Positions 24,222-35,105 of a stretch of DNA of 64,000 nt are shown here, piece by piece (position 1 is the first letter of the stretch; the number at the start of each line of letters is the position of its first letter). Made by a program: the position numbers and the translations under genes. The stretch is from the NCBI GenBank assembly GCA_037893245.1, contig JBAIAA010001153.1, positions 310,001 through 374,000 of the forward strand. Reading direction: 5' to 3'. Origin of the DNA: Crossaster papposus. Its lineage: Eukaryota > Echinodermata > Asteroidea > Velatida > Solasteridae. Below the pieces are notes generated by a model that saw nothing but the letters and a program-made list of their open reading frames with translations, had not been told where the DNA came from and did no database searches.

Positions 24222-24441
24222 CTGAAAAAAACCTACAGAGAGAAGACAATGAGAAGAAGTTTTAGAGAACAGTTTAGAGGTGGAAGGAAAACCCTAGAAG
24301 AATATCCTTGAGAAAACCCATGGAATCAGGCAGGGACTGAAAACCCAATCCACATACATGTATTGGCCCAGGCCAGATTTGAATCCGGGTCACAGCGGCG
24401 GAAGGCGAGGAAAGAACCGCTACGCCAACCTGACTCCCTCA
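24222..24441 (-). mobile_element. tRNA-derived SINE (minus strand)
   Basis: Read on the minus strand, the head has GGTTGGCGTAGCGGTTC (A-box region, about 24415-24432) and GGATTCAAATCTGG (B-box, about 24371-24384). The body follows with CCTGATTCCATGGGTTTTCT and CCTTCCACC and ends near 24222. A tRNA-like head joined to a non-tRNA body identifies a SINE and not a tRNA gene. It differs from the SINE at 1942-2195. Confidence 0.65.
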
Positions 24442-25300
24442 GCTTTGCAATTGCACTGTAACTGTAACAGCCTGCACAGATTTGCACCAACAACCAATTG
24501 ATGCATCCAAATTACATTTTACGTTCGGCAAGCAACAATGCAATGACAAAATCCAATATCATGCGGGCGGCGTTGGCTGAAGAAAAAGTTTCCTGTTATG
24601 CACTTGTTGGCAAGTCTTCATATTACTTCGATCGATTTTTATACCCCGGCCAGACAAAAGTCTCAAACTGTGGATTAAACCATGCCATATCACTTTCTTT
24701 TTTTCCTGATGGCTTTAATAAGGGTTCCATTATCAATATGGAGCAGCAGAAAAAAAACCATAAATGTGAGGCATTTTAGCAAAATGAGACGGAACTTGGT
24801 TTTATTTATTTTAAGATTTATTCATATTTGTAATCTTTGATACACATCTACTACATATGTTTTAAATTTATAGTTTAAATAAGTGGAATAAAAGGGTTTT
24901 TAATATAAATAAAAAAAGTTTGGCATCTTTCATTTTCACAAATACAAAATTCAAACCACTGGGTTTAAACACACATGTGTATGCATAAACTGGTATAGTT
25001 ATTGTTTCTTAAATACATGTACAAGAATTAAAGGATGCAAAGAATTAAGAAAAATTGTTGCAAACAAACAATCACTGGTTTTGTCAACATTGAATATGTA
25101 TACAGATTGGCCCCGTGCATAATGGGGGGAGTATTCATGAAATGGAAATTTAATTTAATTTCCCTCTCATCCTTACCAGTGAGTATATTTACACACCAAT
25201 GAGTATAACTAACCCTTACACACATGTGCTGGTTTGCCCCTTTTTTTTTTAGATTGATGTTCAAAAGTCACACTGGAGACAATTATTGTGAAGACTTAAT
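24442..25300. other. Intergenic region without supported genes
   Basis: The 93-codon plus frame at 24498-24779 has no recognisable domain. Otherwise this is AT-rich sequence with no TIR pair. Confidence 0.35.
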
Positions 25301-25556
25301 TTAAACCAGTTCGCGTCGGTGGATGTGTATACACGCAAAGTTTTTCTTGAATTCAAATCGAATGACGAATAAGCACGTAACGTGCAAGGCCAAAAATACA
25401 TCTTTCAGCAACCGGCTCGCAACGAGCAAGGCCAGTAATATCAGGGTGTGCTAACCACAGATGCCGACCTGAACCCGTCTCGGATAAAGGTTTGTGAAAA
25501 CCATCCCGCACCTGGGCCCGGTCAATGTCAAAATAATCCCTGCGCAATCTGGTTAA
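25301..25556. mobile_element. MITE-A copy 4
   Basis: Starts TTAAACCAGTTCGCGTCGG and ends CTGCGCAATCTGGTTAA, with TTAA on both sides. The body contains ACGTGCAAGGCC, GAGCAAGGCCAGTAATATC, GTGTGCTAACCACAGATGCC and CCTGGGCCCGGTCAATG. Confidence 0.85.
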
Positions 25557-26298
25557 GTTTGCAAGGAAGCTCAAAATGTTTAAAACAGCAGCAACTGTAT
25601 CTGTCATAAAGACGGTAACGTTCAAGATGTGATCTTAGGAACATACATGTAGCAAAAAAAATATTGATCTGATGCCCGAACAATTTAGTATGGAAATAAG
25701 AAGTCAGCTTGTGAAAACATTCTCAACACACCCCTATCCATGGCCTATCCAACCTCCTCAAAATCACCAGCGAAGTTAAACGTTATCACAGGCGTTACTG
25801 TCAAGACTGATTTATTCTGTCATGATGTGGCCAGTTGGTGGTGGCATCTTAGATTCCACGCTGTGTACAAATGTAATGTCAAAATGAGGGCCGAATCCAG
25901 AAGCTTGCAGTGCACGTCTGCAAACATCTGGAATAGGCAGGGATAAATCAACTTTCTGACAATTTCAAATTAGAATGCTGTGGAGTAAATGATCCAACTG
26001 TCATGGTATAGGTCTGGCATTTTAACACCAAGAGGCCATGCCATGCAAGTATAAACAAAAATCCCCAGGGAAGATACCATTTTATAAACATGTCAATCAC
26101 CCTGGTGCTCAACAAATGTCAACAATATTACATTAAAAATGTAAATCATAATATAATTAATGTACATAAACTTGAAGAACATCCACCGAGTGTGACCGAT
26201 TGGGGCATCAAGGTTCCAATATTCAAAGCTCAGTGTTTGACTGGTCAGTAATAAAGGGACATTCTTTTAAAAAAAATATTAGAATGGGAAGACAAACT

Positions 26299-26487
26299 TT
26301 AACCAGTCCGCACCGGGATTATTTTGACATTGACCAGACCCAGGCACAAACCTGGTTTCAGGCCAGCATCTGTGGATAGCACACCCTAATATTTCCGGCC
26401 CCATCACCTTTTGCCTGTTTGTTTATAAAATTTGCCCCAGGTTTTCAGCAAATCCTGCCAATAAACTTGTGGCACCAACTTGCTGAT
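26299..26487. mobile_element. MITE-A copy 5 (reverse, shortened)
   Basis: Starts TTAACCAGTCCGCACCGGG, then ATTATTTTGACATTGACCAG and GCATCTGTGGATAGCACACC, which is the reverse orientation. The distal half departs from the family after about 26400. A weak terminus TGGCACCAACTTGC is near 26470, so this end is uncertain. Confidence 0.7.
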
Positions 26488-26669
26488 TCGTATTTTTTTC
26501 AATAGCAGATATATCTACCAACTGGCCTCAGAGCTGGCCCACAGACTGTTGTACAAAATGGGTTTTTACTGAAACAAGGTTAACTGAGAGAACCTTCAGA
26601 CACAAGTGCAATGTACACATTTACATTGGCAGAAGCGAACAAGGCTGATGGATGGGGAACCGCTCAAAT

Positions 26670-26885
26670 TAAAGGGAATATACAACATTTACAGACATCC
26701 AAAAACAGAACTACCAAATTATTATGAAATACCTTACCCTACCCCCCCCCCCCTCCCCTCCCCCCCCCCCTCCCCCTCCCTCCTCCCCCCCCCCCCCTTC
26801 CCTCCCCCCAAATCCATCAATTTCTGAAGATAACAGCAAAAGAAAATGATGCATATTATGTACCGGTATATTCCCCTCTTTTAAT
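26670..26885. mobile_element. MITE-C (TTAAAGGGAATATACA ends) with internal C-tract
   Basis: Starts TTAAAGGGAATATACAACATTT and ends near ATATTCCCCTCTTTTAA (inverted). The interior ACCAAATTATTATGAAATACC resembles MITE-B interiors. A polypyrimidine C-rich tract at about 26741-26810 lies within. Related right-end fragments (GCAAATGTTTATATTCCCTTTAA) occur near 46738-46760 and at 16336-16362. Confidence 0.6.
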
Positions 26886-28098
26886 GCCATAATGGAGCAC
26901 TGTTTTCAATCAGGCAGGTGGCAACTGCTTATTGGTGCCCGATCTGTTGCCAAATTTTGTATCTGTTCTAAAGAACTAAATAGTAACGAGTTAGACCAAA
27001 ATGTGATCAATTCTATCTACATGTACATGTATCGTGTGGCATCTTGCAGGGTTATACCCCAATATCAAATTCAGTTAGAGTTACATGTACTGTAGGTTAA
27101 ATTGGTTTGGACTCGGTGCTAGTGTGTGCATGGAGGAATAAGAACTTCCTCCATGGTGTGTTCTAGCTTTCTATAGAAGTTGCTTTCCTGTGCTATTTGT
27201 AGAGTTTCATCTAAAAAAAATGATTCTTTTTGAAATCACGAAATCACGAAATCAGTATTACAAAAGTTGTTAACTTTTGAATGAGAAATTGACAGAAAAA
27301 CTAATTGGCTGTGCTATAGGTACTGCATTATTACTTAACAAATTTCAAATTTTCAGCAACCCAACAATAATTCTGTTCTTGCTGGGTTGGTCGGGTTTTA
27401 GGAAATACCGGTCGGTACATGTACATGTACATGTACATGAACACGCATACTTACATGTACATAAAAACATTTTTTGCTTATTTAAAGCAAAGCTACCGGT
27501 AGGCAATTTTGTTGGGGGTCTGGTGATACGTTGGCTGGGTTGGATTTGATTGGGGTTGGGGTTGGGTCCGATCAGGTTTATTTGGTTTGTTTAGGTTGGG
27601 TGTTGATTAATTTGTTTCAATTAAGTCAGTTTTTTGTTTGTTTTATTTGCATATCAATGTATCACATTACTATTTCCTCAGTTCCTTTATAACAAGTACC
27701 TGTACATTAACAACCAAAATAAATGGTAATGCAGAAAATTCTCTGGGCAGACACATACATGTACTCCATACCTTTCCACACTTTTATACTACACTCTTTA
27801 GGGAGCATCTAGCAACCTGATTTAGACAATTAGGGGCAATGGAGTGGTGCAGTAAGACGATCTGGCATCGAACGACTATTAAGTGTCCTGCTCAGTACAG
27901 GCAATGTCTGATGGAATTAATAACCAGACGCACTTTCTTTTTTAATGATCATCAATCAATATTTATTTGAATCAAAAACCATTGTCCTGCTCTTATAAAA
28001 AAAAGAAAAAAAGAATAAAACTCATGTGTTCTATTCTGTTCTCGTCAGACATGTTAAATGTGTCGACTGATTGGCAATGGCTGAATTCCGCCTGCTGA
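26886..28098. other. Intergenic region with ACATGTAC tracts
   Basis: Perfect ACATGTACATGTACATGTAC lies near 27417-27438. A small hairpin CATGGAGGAATAAGAAC followed by TTCCTCCATG is at 27130-27156. A GGGTTGG simple-sequence stretch lies near 27530-27600. No gene is supported. Confidence 0.4.
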
Positions 28099-28413
28099 AC
28101 CCTAACTGACCTAAATCTGCCAAAATCCACCCCCAAAATCATTGGATTTTAGCAGACTTGGTTCTAAAAGCTTGGTGTGAAAAATAAATTGTGATGAATT
28201 ATGACAGACTTAAAGCAGTGCCGGTGCAATTTATGAATTTATGAAAAATTTGTGAAAAATAAATTGTGATGAACCCTAACTGACCTAAATCTGCCAAAAT
28301 CCACCCCCAAAATCATTGGATTTTAGCAGACTTGGTTCTAAAAGCTTGGTGTGAAAAATAAATTGTGATGAATTATGACAGACTTAAAGCAGTGCCGGTG
28401 CAATTTATGAATT
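28099..28413. repeat. 173-bp direct duplication
   Basis: The segment beginning AACCCTAACTGACCTAAATC at 28099 recurs at 28272, including GCAGACTTGGTTCTAAAAGC and CAGTGCCGGTGCAATTTATG, with no difference I could see over about 140 bp. It is a recent local tandem duplication. It is non-coding. Confidence 0.9.
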
Positions 28414-28489
28414 TTGCCTAGGATATGGTTGTCATATAAAGGAATGTGTATACTACATGTACATACTTGTGTACAATGCATTCACGTTT

Positions 28490-28800
28490 TTGTATCACTG
28501 TGAAGACATGGCTTTGTTCTCGTGTACAAAATGGTTAGAAAGTCGAACACGTTTTTCAAAATGCTCCCATTTTAACCACAATTATTTTCCTGTGTTGAAA
28601 TTTCGACCCAATATACCCTATATTATACCCTAACCCAAACCCTAACCCACATTCTAACCCTAGTTTTTGAGTAATTTAAGTACAATCCTAAAATCTAATT
28701 CGTGAAATTCCTAATGGAGACCTATTCATCTATAGAAATTATCCCTTGGAGACCTTTTCACTCCGATTGTCCCCATTGTTTAAGTCTTCAGAGGGTACCG
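28490..28800 (-). repeat. Dispersed repeat with telomere-like CCCTAACCC words
   Basis: Inverted relative to the copy at 34385-34720. Shared words include CTCGTGTACAAA, CAAAATGCTCC, GACCCAATATACCCTATAT, AACCCAAACCCTAACCC and CTAATTCGTGAAATTCC. The telomere-like words are part of a dispersed element, not of a chromosome end. Confidence 0.75.
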
Positions 28801-29195
28801 TATTTCGCACCATATGCATGTCCACCAACATCAACCAATTAACACTCCACTTCAGTGGTGGTTTCATTAGCCCATGTATACAAATAAAATTAACAGATGG
28901 ATTTTGGCGGATTTGGTCCGGTACCCCGCAGAGGCAGTACCGGTAGGCAGTTTAGGGTTAAGAAAAAAAATTCAAATACAGTAAACCTTGATTACTATAT
29001 TAGCACTTCATTGGCATTTTTTCCCCATGTCTGTTAAAAAAATGACTATGACTTAAATTACAAAGTGTACATAAAACAAAATCTGAATATTTTCACCCAT
29101 TTTACATTTTTTTTTTACTGGAGTACAGCACTGAACATAAAAGACAGAATAAACAACAAAAAGAGGGAAAGATCAATTTCAATTAAATATCTTCT

Positions 29196-29207
29196 GTTTA
29201 TTTTCAG
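29196..29207 (+). other. Candidate 3' splice site upstream of the receptor gene
   Basis: A polypyrimidine-rich CTTCTGTTTATTTTCAG ends at 29207, followed by GGGTTTTGACG. If used, it would start a 5' UTR exon of about 665 nt continuous with the coding exon. A second, weaker acceptor-like TGCGACTGCAG lies at 29862-29872, immediately before the ATG. Neither can be proven without transcript data. Confidence 0.35.
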
Positions 29208-29872
29208 GGGTTTTGACGTACATTCCGACCAATCTGGTGCTGGGAAGGTTATCCACTGAAGTAATCCCACCAGGTCTCGTGTCAAGCCTGCAGGCTGTAT
29301 GGTCAAAACGACTCTACCAACCTGCAGTGTAATTGCCACATGCCTCGGTCTCATGAAGATGCTGTAAAACAACCTGAATCCAGTGTATGCTCTCTTCAGA
29401 CGTAACAAAACATAGTTGTGCAAAAAGTTTTTTTTTTAATTCTAAGAAGAATCCGAAACTCAGGCAATACGTGACTGGGGTTCCAACGAGCTTGCTTTGG
29501 GATTGTGAACAAATTTGACCCCGGGCTGTAAATAATTATTTGTCCGGAGGGCCGCATGCCCTAAGCATGACTCATCAGAGAAGAGTTGGTCCTTGAAAGA
29601 CCAGCTACTGAAGATGAAAGCTCTTCATGTCTGACAGAGAGGGGGCACTTCTCCATTAAGCATGCTTTAAAAAATGAGATTGAAACAACTTATTGGATCA
29701 ACGACAATTACAAATATTATGTCTACAAACCTTCTTTGGATATAAATGGCACAGTATAATATCCCAAACTGATTTGTTTGCTTGTGCAGAGATAAACACT
29801 TTCGTGTTTGTACAACGTCATTTGATGGATGCTCTGATATAAAGTTGTCATTCAAAAATTGCGACTGCAGGT

Positions 29873-31006
29873 ATGTCTATGAGCAGTTTGCCAGCGACTC
29901 TGTCGGGCAACGATACACCATTTTTGGTGACCCTGACTGATATGGGAATCGATAAATACACTCCAAGTGTGGAATGGGAGCCCGGGAACTATACACTAGT
30001 AGAGCTCACAAGTTTAAGGAATGCAACTCTGCAATCCGGGGGCAATTCGACATACACTGCTGGCAGTGGCTGGAACATGGCCATCAATATTGTGCTGATG
30101 GCCATCTTCATGGTAACGGGAATCCTGGGAAACCTGCTGGTCATCACGGTATACGTACGCAACCGCCGCAAGCGTCAGTCCACTGCCAACTACTTCCTGT
30201 GCAGCCTGGCCGTGGTCGACCTCATTGTTTGCATGGTGGCCATCCCCATCCAGATCCACCTGGAATACGCCGCTGTCACCCGGGGTATCCTCGCCTTAGA
30301 GTGTGCCGCCTTCACTTACGTCTGGCACGTGGTCATGTTTGCTTCTGCCTGGATGCTAGTCGGGATCTCCATCGATCGTTACCACTGCCTCTGCTGGCCA
30401 TTCAACAGGAGAACCCAGGTGCGTCGTGTCACGCATACTATCATCTTCATCTGGGCTTTCACCATTGTGGTTGCTATTCCTTTTTCGTTATTTTACAACG
30501 AGCAGTGCCGGCGCGACATGATCAAGACGCTGGCAGCGCGGCTGGGACTGGCCATTGCAGACAGCCTCATCAGCCTACTGGTGCCCCTGTTGATCATCGC
30601 CATAGCCTATGCCAAGATATTTTATAAGATATTCCGGCGGAACAACGACACGCAAAATGCCAGCCAGGGCCAAAAGATTATGCACCAGACGCGATTTGTC
30701 GTTGCCAAGCGTCTCTTGCTAGTTATCGGTGCTTTTGTCTTGTGCTGGATGCCAAGAATGATCGCGGAGGTCTACGAAGCCACTCTAGAGCCCGAAAAAG
30801 AGGGAAACCCCAAAACCCAAGCTCTGTACATCTGCAAGACCATTGTGCCTTATTTCAACTCCATACTGAACCCCATTTTGTACTCCCTGATCAATCCAAG
30901 GTTTCGTCACGAGTGTCAACGAATTGTTCTGACTTGCTTCAGCAAGGTGATGCCCATGCCGGCTGCTGCTGCTAAATACACCTACAGGAGCAGCAGTGCT
31001 TTATAA
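29873..31006 (+). CDS. Class A (rhodopsin-like) G-protein-coupled receptor, probably peptide-type
   Basis: This is an uninterrupted 377-codon frame, GC-rich compared with its AT-rich surroundings. Seven membrane segments fit residues of about 67-95, 105-128, 142-164, 186-208, 222-250, 277-300 and 316-340. Class A landmarks are all present: GN at 86-87 (TM1), D116 in SLAVVD (TM2), C144 and C212 for the extracellular disulfide, D168-R169-Y170 at the end of TM3, W194 (TM4), P238 and Y246 (TM5), F288 and C291-W-M-P294 (TM6), and N333-P-I-L-Y337 (TM7). The extracellular N-terminus carries four N-glycosylation sequons (N13, N39, N50, N58), and no signal peptide is apparent. FASAWMLVGISIDRYHCLCWP and the CWMP helix resemble peptide receptors, with a hint of the GnRH/vasopressin-like group, but I cannot name the ligand. 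It should act in the plasma membrane through heterotrimeric G proteins. The first ATG is used; a second Met at codon 3 is possible. It looks functional. Confidence 0.93.
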   Translation: MSMSSLPATLSGNDTPFLVTLTDMGIDKYTPSVEWEPGNYTLVELTSLRNATLQSGGNSTYTAGSGWNMAINIVLMAIFMVTGILGNLLVITVYVRNRRKRQSTANYFLCSLAVVDLIVCMVAIPIQIHLEYAAVTRGILALECAAFTYVWHVVMFASAWMLVGISIDRYHCLCWPFNRRTQVRRVTHTIIFIWAFTIVVAIPFSLFYNEQCRRDMIKTLAARLGLAIADSLISLLVPLLIIAIAYAKIFYKIFRRNNDTQNASQGQKIMHQTRFVVAKRLLLVIGAFVLCWMPRMIAEVYEATLEPEKEGNPKTQALYICKTIVPYFNSILNPILYSLINPRFRHECQRIVLTCFSKVMPMPAAAAKYTYRSSSAL

Positions 31007-31195
31007 GAAAGCATATTAGAGCAGATTGCTGATCTAGTCCATTTTGTCAATTTGCGTGGTCTGTTTTTTACTTAAACACCTCTAGCCAATCGACTACGTA
31101 AGCAGATTACAGGCGTTCATTTCCTTTAAGGAAGCAAAATGTTGGCACGTCATTGTTATTTTCTATTATTTTCTCTACTTAACCTATTAAAGTGC

Positions 31196-31201
31196 AATAA
31201 A
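31196..31201 (+). promoter_or_regulatory. Polyadenylation signal of the receptor gene
   Basis: The first canonical AATAAA downstream of the receptor stop codon, 190 nt after it, is followed by an AT/T-rich stretch (TTATCTTATTGC). This implies a short 3' UTR. It is inferred from position and consensus only. Confidence 0.55.
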
Positions 31202-31206
31202 TAATT

Positions 31207-31996
31207 ATCTTATTGCATAGACATCATTGTCATTGGACGAAACCTACAATTTATTGTAAATGTTTGCAAAACTTGTCCCAGTTTATCTTCCTCATCTTGA
31301 AACTGTCACATAACTTGCAGGTGACCATTACATGTGTAGATAAACATCAGATTGTATTCAAGTCCCTGCAACCCCATCACAAGTTCTTCAGTCTCAAGTC
31401 AAGTCACTAGCTATTCAAATGAACTGTTAACAAAAGCATTCCTCTGTCATTGTTCAACCAGTTAAAGGACTTTTGACTGGACTTGTAAAAGGACTTGCCA
31501 GGATTCCAATATATACAACTCTGAGAAACGGTGCTCTGGGGCTAGCTAGGTTGATTCAGTTGGACTAGCTAGTCAAAGCACGCAACTTTCTATATTGACT
31601 ATAGTTAAAATATAATTGACTAGTTGCCCAAACAAACTTGCTTATTACCAAGTCATTTGAATCACACAATATAGGTGCTTCACTTGACTGCAGTGGCAAG
31701 TCACACAAAATAAAAACAAAAAAAGTTTGAGAATAATTGAGGTTGAGAGGCCTTTTGCATTCTACAAACTCACGGTAACGATTCCTGTGTGAAGAGAAGC
31801 TATGAATTGACTTTCTATTTGATAATTAAGTTACACAGTATCTAATAATAAATTTGTTTTCATTTATAGAGGTTCAAATATTAGTAAGCCGTGGCTTATC
31901 TCAACAGTCCTGCAACAACTACCAACACATTACAAACATCAGGTTTTGAAATGGGATGGCATGTAACTACCGGTAACTACCATTTATTTATTTCTA
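31207..31996. other. Intergenic region downstream of the receptor
   Basis: CTAGCTAG/TTGACTAG-type words near 31540-31640 are locally repetitive. No TIR pair, RNA gene or coding region is supported. Confidence 0.35.
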
Positions 31997-32240
31997 TTAA
32001 CCAGTTCGTGCCGGATGACGTATATAAATGCAAAGTTTTCCCAAGATTAAAACGGATGACGCATAAACACGCCACGGGCAAGGCCAGAAATGTCTGTCAG
32101 CAGTGAGCAAGGCTGGAAATGCGTGGGTGTGCTTCCTGGTACTATCGGCCTGAACCTGCTTCGGATCAAGTTCCGTTAAAAATAATCCCGCCTCTCGGCT
32201 CATGCAGTGATGTAAAATAATACCAGGGCGAACTGGTTAA
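31997..32240. mobile_element. MITE-A copy 6
   Basis: Starts TTAACCAGTTCGTGCCGGATG, ends CCAGGGCGAACTGGTTAA, with perfect TTAA on both sides. The 244-bp body includes CACGGGCAAGGCCAGAAATG, GTGAGCAAGGCTGG and AAAAATAATCCCGCC. It is close in sequence to the copy at 46171-46417. Confidence 0.9.
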
Positions 32241-32522
32241 GAACGAGGATGATTTTCATTATATACGGAATTTCAAATAGGTACTCAAAATTAATTTTAA
32301 TCTACTTTTTTGAAATCAAACATGTTTTTTCTCCCATCAAAATTGATCAAATTTATATATTTTTGAAATAGGCAGTCTACATATGTAACGTGTGTATCTT
32401 ATTGATTTAAAAAAAAACTGTCCTCTGTCCATTTACAAGCTTAGCTGTACAATATAAAAACTGTCATTTTAATTGTAATAATGCAGAGCTGTCCAATAAC
32501 AATTATAATATTCCCCCTGTAT

Positions 32523-32763
32523 AGACCATGTGCCCTCTGTTTACATCTATATTCAAATGTGCCCGTCAATGTGCGCACGCATCAAGTTTTACATAAATTT
32601 GGTTAAGAGGCGACATCAGAGGTCACATAATTCAAAGGTGGTCTGACCTGTGGCGTCACTCCTCAACCAAATTTTATGCAAAACACGATGTGTGCGCATA
32701 TTGACGACCACATTTGAATACAGATGTAAACACGTGACGTCAGAGGGCACATCGTCTATTGAC
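32523..32763. mobile_element. Foldback MITE (ATGTGCCCTCTG ends)
   Basis: GACCATGTGCCCTCTG followed by TTTACATCTATATTCAAATG at the left pairs with CATTTGAATACAGATGTAAA and CAGAGGGCACATCGTC at the right. Arms are about 105 bp and meet near 32640. A diverged relative lies at 56895-57075 (TTTACATAAATTTGGTTAAG shared). It is non-coding. Confidence 0.75.
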
Positions 32764-32781
32764 TGTACACGTGTACATGAG

Positions 32782-33623
32782 TACCGTAATTTCCTGCGGA
32801 CAAGGCGCTCGGCGGTTAAGGCGCAGGTCCCTAAAATCACCCCAAAAAAATTCAAACGTCAACAGATAAAGCGCACCGCCGAAAAAGGCGCATGCTTGAA
32901 CGCACCCAGAAGAACACCAGGCGCCACCCGGTGTAGGTACATCGCCACAAAGGGGTCATTTTGTTGCCTTAGAACGATCCCACTATTCCAAGCAAGAATT
33001 TGCTGAGTACTTGAGTTTATCTGGTACGCAAACAATGTATGAAAACTTCAAACCAGTAGTCACAATATCGCACGAGGTTTACTTTGCCGATACATATCAT
33101 GTACTGTATCACTGCAGTATAAACTGCATGCATGTACATGCACATGTACATCACATATGCAGCGATCGCGTGCGGGGTATCCCTAATTGCGACACCCCCT
33201 AGTCTTTTTTCCAGTCATTGTGAATTTAAGTTAATTTAAGTTAATTCGCACGTGGTCTACGGCGTACGTTAGAGGGCGCCCCGCATCGCGAAGATCGTCT
33301 TGCAAACAAGACTACGCACGCTGCCGAGTGCTAAATCACATGTATACATATGTACATGTACACACGTACATGTACGGTCGTAGGGGGATCAACACATCGC
33401 GGCATTGTTAATGGAAACACGGTCACAATGTCCGGAGAGTTGAGCTAATTGGTTGACCGCATTATTGAGTAAGATTGCGGCGTTCAAAGAATTCTTCACA
33501 CAAAGACCATCACTTTGAACTCAAGCGACATCATATACGGCGCACCGAAAGATAAGGTGCGGCGATGTTTTTGTGGTCTAGAAAGTCAGATAAGCCGCGT
33601 CTTTACCGCAGGAAATTACGGTA
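32782..33623. mobile_element. TIR element with ACCGTAATTTCC ends
   Basis: TACCGTAATTTCCTGCGG and its perfect inverse CCGCAGGAAATTACGGTA bound 842 bp. Subterminal sequences rich in AAGGCGC (left) and GCGCACC/GCGGC (right) are partly complementary. A terminal TA at each side may be the duplication. No transposase is seen: a 118-codon frame across the left end and an unrelated 63-codon frame lack domains. ACATGTAC tracts near 33133 and 33340-33375 lie inside. Confidence 0.75.
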
Positions 33624-34384
33624 CATCACAGTCGCTGTAATTTAATAAGAATGTTTCCAGCTGTCAAAACTGAACTTAACTTTGTTATCCGACTGAAAAG
33701 TCACAGTAGTTTAACTAAAATCATATCATTGCTTCTGAAATTGACATGTTCTTCAAGCAAATTTCCCTTAGGGATGTAATCACAGTGTATGTTGGTTGTG
33801 ATAGTTAGATCTGCAGCCCTGCGCCATCAGTCAATTGTGGAGGAATGTTTTGTAAAAGGGAAATAAAATCAAAGATTTCCTATCGGTTCGACTGATTGCT
33901 CCAGTGCCTTTCTGCGCAATTGCATGATAGCACACATCAACCGTTCACGTCCAACATCGCGCAGGAATACCAGGTGCATGTGACAAGCACATTACATTGA
34001 AATGGCACTGGTGACATTATCTTGTACACATAATTGGGCAGGGAAAAGTCATTACATTTTGTTATTTCTGTTGTGTTTTAATATACCTTCCTATTTCCCA
34101 TGCAAAGTTTACTCGGCAAGTCATTATGCCCCGGTTGTTTACCACCTAATCCCCACAGAAAGCCAAAGTATGTGTTTGACGCATGTGCAATGTATGTTAA
34201 AGGGGCACTACAAAACGCGATCTTCATCGGAAAAATCATTAAAAAGTAGAATATAAACATTCACACAACCATCCTTAACAAATTAGGCATTTCTGTGTTA
34301 TTCTTGTGAAAAACAAGTTTCGGGGTTCGCTTTTGCGACCCCCAAAACTCCAGCTGTTTAGGTATACATGATCTGAAATTCGGT
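33624..34384. other. Intergenic region without supported genes
   Basis: No domain, RNA gene or TIR pair was recognised. Frames of 60-84 codons overlap on opposite strands near 34002-34260 and show no family features. Confidence 0.35.
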
Positions 34385-34720
34385 ACCCTCTGGAGACCTA
34401 CACACAATGTGTATAATGGAGACAAAAGGACGCCGGAGGGTAAATTTCTAGAGATGAATAGGACGCCACAGGGAATTTCACGAATTAGATTTTTGGAGTG
34501 TGCCTCAAATTACTAAAAAACTAGGTTTAGGATGTGGGTTAGGGTTAGTGTTTGGGTTAGGGTATGATATAGGGTATATTGGGTCGAAGTTTCAACCCAG
34601 GAAATTAATTGTGGTTGAAATAGGAGCATTTTGAAAAAGGTGCCCGACTTTTTTAGCAGTTTGTACACGAGAACAATAAGATGTCTCCACAGGGATACAA
34701 ATTTGAGAGTCAATGTACCC
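34385..34720 (+). repeat. Dispersed repeat with TTAGGG words (partner of 28490-28800)
   Basis: Contains GGAATTTCACGAATTAGAT, GTGGGTTAGGGTTAGTG, TTTGGGTTAGGG, ATAGGGTATATTGGGTCG and GTACACGAGAACAA. These are the reverse complement of words in the copy at 28490-28800, in the same order. The two copies are about 5.6 kb apart in opposite orientation, on either side of the receptor gene. Confidence 0.75.
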
Positions 34721-35034
34721 GGTACATGTAGTCATGATTTCAGTCGCACACGTCATTTGAATTTTGTATTTGATTTTTACATTTCTCAAAATCTACATGT
34801 AACTGATGTCTATGAGTCAATATGACTTATTTGGGAGAGAAAAAGAACAGCCAATGTGTGACTAATGCACTATTTGTGGCATAGTCTGACTCTTTTACCG
34901 CACCAATTTTAAGAGATACCCGGTACAGCCCATAATTCAATGTCGGCTGGTAATGCGTATACGTATACCCCAAAATGTCCGTTGCGTCAAACATAAACAA
35001 TGTGTTTGTTTTTTGTCTTTTCTTAGGAACAGTA

Positions 35035-35105
35035 AGACATTAGGTTGGTTTCCTTTCAACCAGATGTTTGAAATAGGTAGAATAAGTAAACAATCCAAAA
35101 CATGA
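35035..35105 (-). repeat. Short repeat shared with the hAT-like element
   Basis: Read on the minus strand, CATGTTTTGGATTGTTTACT followed by TATTTCAAACATCTGG and AAACCAACCTAATG closely matches the plus strand at 11351-11425 inside the hAT-like element (ATGTTTTGGATTGTTTACTT, ATTTCAAATGTCTGG, AAACCAACCTCATG). The remaining sequence around it is unassigned. Confidence 0.6.

Noticed and set aside
29974..30627. 217-codon plus-strand ORF overlapping the receptor
   Set aside because: Out-of-frame shadow of the GPCR gene. It is His/Pro/Gly-rich with no domain, while the other frame has every class A landmark.
34530..34565. TTAGGG words as a possible interstitial telomere
   Set aside because: The words are degenerate, few, and part of a dispersed repeat that also occurs inverted at 28.5 kb.
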